Below the pieces are notes generated by a model. It was given only the letters and a program-made list of their open reading frames with translations. It was not told where the DNA came from and did not search any database. A DNA stretch of 25,258 nucleotides from Fibrobacter sp. (lineage in GTDB: Bacteria; Fibrobacterota; Fibrobacteria; Fibrobacterales; Fibrobacteraceae), in assembly GCA_012515825.1 (NCBI GenBank), contig JAAYXQ010000004.1, positions 1 to 25,258 on the forward strand, in the 5' to 3' direction. Shown here piece after piece: positions 1-6,620 of the stretch; the stretch's first letter is position 1, and each line of letters starts with the position of its first letter. The position numbers and the translations under genes are program-made.

Positions 1-246
1 CCATTTATTACAGCTCTTATTGTTCAACTGATTTTGCTTTTTATCTTATTACAGGTGGGAGGCCTTATTCCTTTCTTATTAGAACCACCTCTCACTCGCG
101 GCATAGGTTACTTTTTTGCTCTATACTTGCTATTCAACGCAGCGATTTCTCTTTTTTCTTTTAGCCGCAAAGAAAAGCTTTTCGTAGCTCCTCTGTATTT
201 AATTACTTCCATCTGCTTTTGGGCAACGCTACTCTTGAATTCATAG
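1..246 (+). CDS. C-terminal part of an unidentified membrane protein (5' truncated by window edge)
   Basis: The frame is open from the first base to a TAG at 244-246, giving about 81 residues, and no stop marks its beginning, so the start lies outside the window. The visible part is strongly hydrophobic: three candidate membrane segments separated by short loops, one carrying the charged stretch SRKEK. I do not recognise the family. It lies 45 bases upstream of the radical SAM gene on the same strand and could be cotranscribed with it. An internal TTG at 34 could also serve as a start, but nothing resembling a ribosome site precedes it, so a truncated longer protein is more likely. Confidence 0.6.
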   Translation, partial: PFITALIVQLILLFILLQVGGLIPFLLEPPLTRGIGYFFALYLLFNAAISLFSFSRKEKLFVAPLYLITSICFWATLLLNS

Positions 247-291
247 AGAATCTAATTTGGATGTTGTTCATTCTTTTCTATCTTAGGGGCT

Positions 292-2289
292 ATGGATTTT
301 TTACCTATTAGTCGCGAAGAACTTGATGAATGCGGTTGGGACTACGTTGATGTTATTATTGTTAGTGCTGATGCTTATGTAGACCACCCTTCTTTTGGTC
401 ATGCTGTCATTGCGCGATTAATTGAACACGAAGGCTTTCGTGTGGCTATTTTACCACAGCCGAATTGGAGAGACGATCTTCGAGATTTCAAAAAACTAGG
501 CAAACCTCGGTATTTTTTTGGTATTTCTAGTGGCATGGATAGCATGGTCAATCATTATACCGCAGGCAAACGCCTTCGTAGTGATGACGCCTTTACCCCT
601 GGTGGAAAATCAGGATTTCGCCCAGATTATGCCACCTACGTTTACACTCGAATTCTTAAAGAATTATACCCCGACGTTCCTGTCTTAATTGGTGGATTAG
701 AAGCAAGCTTACGACGTATCACGCATTATGATTACTGGCAAGATAAACTAAAACCAAGTATCTTAGCAGAAACGGGAGCAGACCTTTTAGTCTACGGCAT
801 GGGCGAAAAGCCCATCAAAGAAATTCTTCGTTTGCTTAAAAAAGGCGTTCCGTTTTCAAGTATAAAAAACGTTCCACAAACCGCTTACTTAGCAGATCCA
901 AACGAGATAAAGAAAACAAAAGAATGGGAAGATCTTTATCTTAGTAGTCATGAAGATTGTTTAGAAAACAAGCAAACGCAATTAAAAAATTTTCGCACGT
1001 TTGAGTTAGAAAGCAATAAAATGCAATCTAAACGATTGCTTCAAAATGTAAATGACAAAACGGTTGTAATAAATCCTCCATACCCTCCTTTGGCTTATGG
1101 AGAACTTGATGAAAGTTTTGAATACCCTTACCAAAGATTGCCTCACCCACGTTACCGTAAACGCGGCCCGATTCCTGCTTATGAAATGATTAAGCATTCT
1201 ATTACTATCCATCGAGGGTGTTTTGGTGGGTGTAGTTTTTGTGCTATAAACGCTCATCAAGGTAAATTTATTGCAAGTCGAAGCCGAGAAAGCATTCTCC
1301 GAGAATTAGATATTATTACTCAAATGCCTTCTTTTAATGGTACGATTACCGATTTAGGCGGGCCATCGGCCAATACCTATAAAATGCAGGGGAAAGATTT
1401 GGAGCGTTGCAAAAAATGCATGCGTCCTAGTTGCCTTTTCCCGAAAATTTGCGATAACCTTGACACTCGTCATGCCGACCTTTTAAGCCTTTATCAAGAA
1501 GTGCAAAATCACCCTAAAGTCAAGCATCTCTTTATTGGAAGCGGGGTTCGCTATGATATTCTTCTTCAAGAAACAAACAACGTCTCTTTAAGAAAAGATC
1601 ACGAAGCTTATACTAAAACGCTGATTCAAAACCATGTGAGCGGTCGTCTTAAAGTGGCCCCAGAACATACTTCTGATTCAGTTCTTCGCCTAATGCGTAA
1701 GCCAGCATTTTCTTTATTTTATGATTTCAAAACGATTTTCGAAAGAGAAAGTGACCTTGTAGGGAAAAAACAGCAAATTATTCCTTATTTTATTTCTAGT
1801 CACCCAGGTTGTACAGAATCGGATATGGCCTCTCTTGCACTTGAAACAAAACAGCTTGGTTTTAAATTAGAACAAGTACAAGATTTTACTCCTACGCCTT
1901 TGACGATTGCAACAGAAATGTATTACGCAGAAACTCTTCCTAATGGGACGCCTATTTATATAGCGAAAAAGCCAGAGCAAAAAAAGAACCAACAGAGATT
2001 TTTCTTCTGGTATATTCGTGAAAATCGTCCTTGGATTAAAGAAACGTTAGAACGATTAAAATTAGGCAAAATTTCTAGACTGTTACTTTCAAGATCTTCT
2101 TTAGAAGAAGGTCGAACTTATTTTCCAAGCCAAGAGGCTCCTTCTTCAAAGCCAACATCCCCAAGACCACCTTCACCAAAGTCGGCTTCACCAAAAGCAT
2201 CTTTTCCAAAAAATTCTTCTCATAAGCAATCTTTCCAAAATAACAAAAAGAGTCGTTCTCCTTATAGAAGAAATAGTAAGTCTTCTTAA
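292..2289 (+). CDS. ygiQ: YgiQ family radical SAM protein (UPF0313)
   Basis: This is a 665-residue radical SAM enzyme of the YgiQ/UPF0313 family, whose substrate is not established. The [4Fe-4S]/SAM cluster motif CxxxCxxC is visible at Cys310, Cys314 and Cys317 (GCFGGCSFC). The N-terminal YgiQ region starts near residue 5 (PISREELDECGW, then DAYVDHPSFG) and matches where the family normally begins, which supports the ATG at 292; AGGGG at 285-289 precedes it closely. Further family blocks include LKVAPEHTSDSVLRLMRKP and a C-terminal DUF3362-like part. A second Cys cluster (CKKCMRPSCLFPKIC) lies after the SAM motif. The last ~50 residues are a basic Pro/Ser/Lys tail with short SPK-type repeats, probably disordered. 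A strong terminator follows at 2335. Confidence 0.93.
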   Translation: MDFLPISREELDECGWDYVDVIIVSADAYVDHPSFGHAVIARLIEHEGFRVAILPQPNWRDDLRDFKKLGKPRYFFGISSGMDSMVNHYTAGKRLRSDDAFTPGGKSGFRPDYATYVYTRILKELYPDVPVLIGGLEASLRRITHYDYWQDKLKPSILAETGADLLVYGMGEKPIKEILRLLKKGVPFSSIKNVPQTAYLADPNEIKKTKEWEDLYLSSHEDCLENKQTQLKNFRTFELESNKMQSKRLLQNVNDKTVVINPPYPPLAYGELDESFEYPYQRLPHPRYRKRGPIPAYEMIKHSITIHRGCFGGCSFCAINAHQGKFIASRSRESILRELDIITQMPSFNGTITDLGGPSANTYKMQGKDLERCKKCMRPSCLFPKICDNLDTRHADLLSLYQEVQNHPKVKHLFIGSGVRYDILLQETNNVSLRKDHEAYTKTLIQNHVSGRLKVAPEHTSDSVLRLMRKPAFSLFYDFKTIFERESDLVGKKQQIIPYFISSHPGCTESDMASLALETKQLGFKLEQVQDFTPTPLTIATEMYYAETLPNGTPIYIAKKPEQKKNQQRFFFWYIRENRPWIKETLERLKLGKISRLLLSRSSLEEGRTYFPSQEAPSSKPTSPRPPSPKSASPKASFPKNSSHKQSFQNNKKSRSPYRRNSKSS

Positions 2290-2334
2290 CTTATATTTTC
2301 AATTCTCACTACAATTCCATATTATACTTTTAGC

Positions 2335-2372
2335 AATAAAAACACCCCCTCATTAGAGGGGGTGTTTTTATT
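2335..2372. terminator. Bidirectional intrinsic terminator between convergent genes
   Basis: This is a perfect 17-bp inverted repeat with an ATTA loop (2352-2355). The GC core CACCCCCTC/GAGGGGGTG is flanked by A and T runs, so each strand reads as a GC stem followed by U residues. It lies between the end of the ygiQ-type gene (2289) and the end of the oppositely oriented lipoprotein gene (2416), and should stop transcription from both. Confidence 0.95.
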
Positions 2373-2415
2373 TTATTCAATCTCTTATTGAAGCTTATTC
2401 AGCATCTGGAGTTGA

Positions 2416-4206
2416 TTATGGTTCTGGTTCAACAGGAGGAAGTACAACAGGAGTATTGTGTTTGTACAATACGCTCACGCTGTTATTCTTCGAAGCAATA
2501 GAATTACCACGTTTATCTTTAACATCAGCAAAAGAAACGGTGACACGTAAAGCAGCGTCGGCACCAGATTTATTAGCTGCAACACGAGGACTAATAATTA
2601 GTTGACTATGATCTGTAGACCATTGTTTCTTAAAGGTTAACTTATCTGAAGTGTTAGTTGAACCATCAATAGTGACTTCAATATGTTCATCTACTGAGAA
2701 TAAAGAAGTATCCATTGGTTCACTAAAATCAATCACCATATCGTATAATTGATTAAGATTTAAATCACTGGAACCCGCTGTTACAGAAGCGGCGTCACTT
2801 TCAAATACCCAGTCATAAGCAGAATTACCCTCTGTAGTAGTTGAAGTAGCTGTACCCTGATCGGAGTATAATAATGATTGAGTTGGCTTTACCTTATCAT
2901 AGAAATTTTTTGCACTATCTACAACAAATGGAGAGGAATTCACTGAATTCACTCCGATCACTAAAAATTTAACCGATTTTCCATCAGTAAAATCATTTCC
3001 CGTAACATAAACTGAAGTATCACTAATTGATGAGGTTGTCAAAACACGAACAAAGCTTGAATCATTAGAATTTCTACGATAGACTTCATATTTAGCAGCA
3101 TTTGATAATTTATTCCAAATTAATTCTACTGCTGTACTATTGTAGTCAATTGTGGTATCCATTTTATTTTTTGCCTTCAAACCCTTAATTGGGCCGAGCT
3201 TACCATCTGTGAAAATGCGAATGGAAGCAGTGTTTGTAGAATTAGCAGAAATGAAAATACCGTTCACAGAGTATACATTAAAATAAAGATCGAATGAAGA
3301 GCCGTAAACCCATTTGCCTGTTGCAGCCTTTACAGTAAGAGTCTTACCATCTTTTGACCAAGAGGAAACTATACCCACATTATTACTTACATAAATATCT
3401 CCATTACGGATACGGCTTACATCCACTGCTTTGGAGAAGCGGATCACAATGGAGTCATCAATAGCTACAGAGCTTTGATTTGAAGAAACAACGATGAAAG
3501 GATCTGTAGTTACAGAATAGGAAATCTGGGAAAGCTTTTTATATTCACCAGTTACGCCAGTAGTTCCTGTAAGACTAAGTGCGGAGTTCAACTCATCATC
3601 AATAGTCATTGCTTGAGGAGTAATGGAGTAGGAAGCAAATTCAGGAAGATCAGCAAATGTATATATACCATCTTCATCCGTAGTCACAGTAACAATAGAT
3701 TCAACATATTCACATGCACCACCAAGTAAAGATAAGCGCAAAGTAGCATCTTCAGCAGGAACGGTTTGTAATCCATTGATGTTAGCAGCATCTTGAAGTA
3801 CAGCGGTACCTGTAACAGAAGCACCTATTTTGTGTAAATCCACAGCTAGAGTCTGATCTGCAGCCACTGGAATATAATCAGAAGAAGCTAAATCAATGCT
3901 TGTTCTACATACCATAGAGGCATAACCTTCTTTTTCAACCAATACTTGATAAGAGCCGACTTGAAGATTTTTATAGGTGATGGTTCCGAGTGAATCAGCA
4001 AAACGAGGCTTTTTATCTATTTCAAGTAACGTTACCTTAACGGAGTCACCTGCCGTTAAAATAGTACCGTTTACATCACGAATAGAGATATAAAGATTAC
4101 CTTTTGTATCTACATTTAAATCTTTTGATTCTACGGGACTATCTCCACAGGACATGAGCCCGAAGCCCAATGTGAATGCACCCATAATTTTGACTAGCTG
4201 TTTCAT
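2416..4206 (-). CDS. Modular surface lipoprotein, function unknown
   Basis: A 596-residue predicted lipoprotein: a short basic start (MKQLVK), a hydrophobic segment and the lipobox LMSC, with Cys20 as the lipidated residue. Regions I can outline: residues ~37-95 and ~128-200 look like carboxypeptidase-regulatory beta domains (turns such as LQVGSYQVLVEKEGY and DEDGIYTFADLP); ~235-333 resembles a Big_5 Ig-like domain (DSIVIRFSKAVD); ~338-425 resembles fibronectin type III (ELIWNKLSNAAKYEVYRR); ~485-582 is a second Big_5-like domain (MVIDFSEPMD, RGNSIA). No catalytic motif is seen, so a structural or binding role at the cell surface is an inference. AGGAG at 4212-4216 lies 5 bases before the ATG. 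After the TAA at 2416-2418 the frame continues with six codons in the same Pro/acidic style to another TAA. It lies 274 bases downstream of ribF, probably as a separate unit. Confidence 0.85.
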   Translation of the reverse strand: MKQLVKIMGAFTLGFGLMSCGDSPVESKDLNVDTKGNLYISIRDVNGTILTAGDSVKVTLLEIDKKPRFADSLGTITYKNLQVGSYQVLVEKEGYASMVCRTSIDLASSDYIPVAADQTLAVDLHKIGASVTGTAVLQDAANINGLQTVPAEDATLRLSLLGGACEYVESIVTVTTDEDGIYTFADLPEFASYSITPQAMTIDDELNSALSLTGTTGVTGEYKKLSQISYSVTTDPFIVVSSNQSSVAIDDSIVIRFSKAVDVSRIRNGDIYVSNNVGIVSSWSKDGKTLTVKAATGKWVYGSSFDLYFNVYSVNGIFISANSTNTASIRIFTDGKLGPIKGLKAKNKMDTTIDYNSTAVELIWNKLSNAAKYEVYRRNSNDSSFVRVLTTSSISDTSVYVTGNDFTDGKSVKFLVIGVNSVNSSPFVVDSAKNFYDKVKPTQSLLYSDQGTATSTTTEGNSAYDWVFESDAASVTAGSSDLNLNQLYDMVIDFSEPMDTSLFSVDEHIEVTIDGSTNTSDKLTFKKQWSTDHSQLIISPRVAANKSGADAALRVTVSFADVKDKRGNSIASKNNSVSVLYKHNTPVVLPPVEPEP

Positions 4207-4235
4207 TTGTTCTCCTATTTAAACAAGTGTAGCCG

Positions 4236-4264
4236 AATATAATATTAATGTAAGATTACAGCAA
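4236..4264 (-). promoter_or_regulatory. Candidate sigma70-type promoter for the lipoprotein gene
   Basis: On the minus strand TTGCTG (4259-4264) and TATATT (4236-4241) are 17 bases apart. The -10 matches the consensus at five of six positions but the -35 only at three. The start would lie about 25 bases before the lipoprotein ATG. The region is very AT-rich, so a chance match is possible. Confidence 0.35.
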
Positions 4265-4291
4265 GCTTATTTTATGAAATAGACGCATCAC

Positions 4292-4318
4292 TTAGGAAAT
4301 AATTAAGCATAAACTCAT
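4292..4318 (-). CDS. Possible 8-residue leader peptide ORF
   Basis: On the minus strand the near-perfect ribosome site AGGGAGG (4329-4335) lies 10 bases upstream of an ATG at 4316-4318, which opens an 8-codon frame (MSLCLIIS) closed by TAA at 4292-4294. It sits in the 274-base gap between ribF and the lipoprotein gene, about 85 bases before the latter. The ribosome site is the strongest in the window, yet the peptide is tiny and has no obvious regulatory codon run. The rest of the gap is long A and T tracts plus a weak TCACT/AGTGA inverted repeat (4452-4470) that might be the end of the ribF transcript. Confidence 0.2.
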   Translation of the reverse strand: MSLCLIIS

Positions 4319-4480
4319 TTTTTAATTTCCTCCCTAATCAATTTTTTATTAAAAAAACAAAAAAAAACAGTTTTTTTAAGTATTTATTAACAATCGAAGC
4401 GATAGAATAGTTTTCAATCGTTTTTTTAATAAAATAAAAGTGTGTCTTTAATCACTTTCCGAATTAGTGAGACAATGATA

Positions 4481-5371
4481 TTAAGGCAAAAGACTGTTTT
4501 TTAATTCAGAAGTATACGCAGCGTCTTTTTTGATTTGATAAACTAACGTGTCCAACGAATCAAATTTCTGTTCTGGACGAATAAAAGAGAATAAATCTAA
4601 ATCCACTTTCACGCCATATAGGTCTTCTGAAAAATTTAATAAATGTGCTTCAATGGCTAACTCTTGATTTTCCAAAGAAGGCTGTACGCCTATATTTACA
4701 ACAGAACGGAAGTAACGCCCATCTGCGAGAGTCACCTTCCCTACATAAACTCCAAAACGAGGAATTAGTTTGAATGGAGCTGTTTTTATATTCGCTGTAG
4801 GAAACCCAAGTGTACGCCCCAATTGTTTTCCCTTGATTACGGTTCCAGTCAATCGATAAGGACGCCCTAAAAACTCATTTCCTCGCTCAATTTGACCGTT
4901 TTCAATGGCCTCTCGAACAAGAGAAGAACTGACTAATTCATCTTTATAATAAAAAGCTGGCATTTGAAACGCTTGTAAGTGAGGAAAAGTATTTATAATC
5001 GTTTTATAATTTCCTTGCCCCTGAGCCCCCATTCGATGATCATAGCCAAAAACGAACATTTTTCCTTGAAGATCTTTTTCAAGATAATCTTCAACAAAAG
5101 AGCTATAAGGAAGCTGCGTTAGCGAATGCGTAAAAGGAATGGTAAAGAAATCTATGCCAAGGCTTTCAATAAATTGTTTTTTTTCTTCCGTAGAGGTTAA
5201 TAAAGCTGGTTTCCCTGGAGCCCCTAAAAGATAACGTGTGTGCGGTTCAAAAGAGACCACCGTTGGTTTTAAATTTTGTGCAAAAGCCTTTTCTTTTAAG
5301 AAAGAGAAAAGTTTTTGATGCCCCAAATGACAACCATCAAAATTGCCTGTGGTAATCGCACGAGAAATCAT
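4481..5371 (-). CDS. ribF: Bifunctional riboflavin kinase / FAD synthetase
   Basis: RibF phosphorylates riboflavin to FMN and adenylylates FMN to FAD in the cytosol. In this 296-residue protein the nucleotidyltransferase half shows GNFDGCHLGH (residues 9-18, the HxGH signature), FGYDHRMG (108-115) and SSSLVR (148-153). The riboflavin kinase half shows GRTLGFPTANI (185-195), VNIGVQPS, and a closing EAHLLNFSEDLYG block. The N terminus begins only eight residues before the first motif, about a dozen shorter than in Escherichia coli. The ATG overlaps the truB stop as ATGA (5368-5371), so translation is probably coupled. It is the last gene of the rimP-to-ribF operon. Confidence 0.95.
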   Translation of the reverse strand: MISRAITTGNFDGCHLGHQKLFSFLKEKAFAQNLKPTVVSFEPHTRYLLGAPGKPALLTSTEEKKQFIESLGIDFFTIPFTHSLTQLPYSSFVEDYLEKDLQGKMFVFGYDHRMGAQGQGNYKTIINTFPHLQAFQMPAFYYKDELVSSSLVREAIENGQIERGNEFLGRPYRLTGTVIKGKQLGRTLGFPTANIKTAPFKLIPRFGVYVGKVTLADGRYFRSVVNIGVQPSLENQELAIEAHLLNFSEDLYGVKVDLDLFSFIRPEQKFDSLDTLVYQIKKDAAYTSELKNSLLP

Positions 5372-6270
5372 TCTTCTTGACCTATAAAAAATTTTGGTAT
5401 CACTCTTCCTGGTTCAAATCGGCATAAAGAGACAATCTCTCCCATGTCATTTTTTACAAAAACATGATTTTCTTCGGATAAATTTTCTACTGGTGTTTTC
5501 CAAGGAACCCAATTTCCATTTCGAATCATGCCTGCTTGTTCTTTTGAAAGAGTTAAAACAGGATAAGGTAAAATACGCTCTGGAGAAATAATAGATGACT
5601 CCAATAGATTTTCTGGTAATACCGCTTCTGATAAAGTAATAGAACCAATCTGTGTTCTACAAATATGAGAAACACAACCAAAAGTACCTAAAGCATCCCC
5701 AATATCTCGACAAAGAGAACGAATATAAGTTCCCTTTGAACAATGACATTCTAATTCAAAAGAGGCAAATATTTCACCACTCGCGTTTTCAGGAGGTTCG
5801 CATTTTCCAATAATTTTCAAATCGTAAATTGAAACCGATCGTGATTTCAATTCAAATTCTTTACCTTGTAAACTTAAATCAGATGCTCGAACACCTTTTA
5901 TTTTAATCGCACTGTAATTAGGAGGAACTTGTTGAATAAGACCTCTAAATGAAGGTAAAATAGATTCTAAATCTGCTTCTCCAATAGAAATAGGTTTTCC
6001 CTGTTCTATTAATTCTCCATCCCATTCCAAAGTGTCTGTCAAAAATCCTAAATGTAGACGGAAGGTGTATACTTTATCTGCAGACTCAATATAAGGAAGT
6101 AAACGAGTCGCACGTTCTACCCCAGCAATAATTAACCCAGAAGCTCTCAAATCAAGAGTCCCAGCGTGTCCAATACGTTTAGTTTTAAAAATTTTTTTTA
6201 ATGGGAACAACGCTTGAAAGGATGTTACACCCGCAGGCTTGTGAAGTAAAACAAATCCAGAAGACCTCAA
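5368..6270 (-). CDS. truB: tRNA pseudouridine(55) synthase
   Basis: TruB makes pseudouridine 55 in the T loop of tRNAs. The 300-residue protein opens with the typical LLHKPAGVTS (residues 8-17) and carries the catalytic block GHAGTLD with the nucleophile Asp40, followed by LRASGLI where most relatives have PLASG. YSAIKIKGVRA and a C-terminal PUA-like segment are also present. The start is TTG at 6268-6270, overlapping the rbfA stop as TTGA; GGGAG about seven bases upstream and the lack of any later start before the conserved LLHKP support it. This TTG lies in the loop and stem of a perfect 7-bp hairpin (6262-6279), which may restrict initiation. ribF follows with a 4-base overlap. Confidence 0.95.
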   Translation of the reverse strand: MRSSGFVLLHKPAGVTSFQALFPLKKIFKTKRIGHAGTLDLRASGLIIAGVERATRLLPYIESADKVYTFRLHLGFLTDTLEWDGELIEQGKPISIGEADLESILPSFRGLIQQVPPNYSAIKIKGVRASDLSLQGKEFELKSRSVSIYDLKIIGKCEPPENASGEIFASFELECHCSKGTYIRSLCRDIGDALGTFGCVSHICRTQIGSITLSEAVLPENLLESSIISPERILPYPVLTLSKEQAGMIRNGNWVPWKTPVENLSEENHVFVKNDMGEIVSLCRFEPGRVIPKFFIGQEE

Positions 6271-6279
6271 TCGAGGTCT
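6262..6279 (-). promoter_or_regulatory. Hairpin enclosing the truB start codon
   Basis: On the minus strand AGACCTC-GATT-GAGGTCT forms a perfect 7-bp stem with a four-base loop. The loop and the first base of the right arm hold the truB TTG start and part of the rbfA TGA stop, and the left arm takes in the last two bases of the GGGAG ribosome site. Ribosomes ending on rbfA would melt it, consistent with translational coupling. The fold is seen in sequence; the function is inferred. Confidence 0.5.
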
Positions 6280-6620
6280 CCCTGATTTTTGAGATCTGCT
6301 AAGATAGAATCAATATGAAGCGCATGTTCTAAGTTTTCATCAAGTACAAATTGGAGTTCAGGAATTTTACGAATTTTAATTCCTTTCCCAAGAAACTGAC
6401 GAATAAAACCAGCTGAACTACGTAACCCAATGATGGTATCGCGTTTTTCTTTATCGGAACCCATCACAGAGACTAATACTTTTGCAAAGCTTAAATCTTC
6501 AGTGATATCTACTCGATTAATAGTAGCAAAGCCAACTCTGGGGTCTTTCAACCCCTTTTGCAAGAGTTTGCTTATCTCTATTCGAAAAAGTTCACCTAAT
6601 CTGTCTGTTCTACGACTCAC
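6267..6620 (-). CDS. rbfA: 30S ribosome-binding factor A
   Basis: RbfA is a KH-like protein that binds the immature 30S subunit and helps process the 16S rRNA 5' end, important in the cold. This 117-residue protein has the usual length and pattern: RTDRLGELFRIEISKLLQ, then DPRVGFATINRVDITEDLSFAKVLVS, and the closing KIRKIPELQFVLDE block. It starts with GTG at 6618-6620, overlapping the infB stop as GTGA. AAGGTGA just upstream, inside the infB coding end, can act as ribosome site. Its position directly after infB and before truB is the common arrangement in many phyla. Confidence 0.95.
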   Translation of the reverse strand: MSRRTDRLGELFRIEISKLLQKGLKDPRVGFATINRVDITEDLSFAKVLVSVMGSDKEKRDTIIGLRSSAGFIRQFLGKGIKIRKIPELQFVLDENLEHALHIDSILADLKNQGDLD

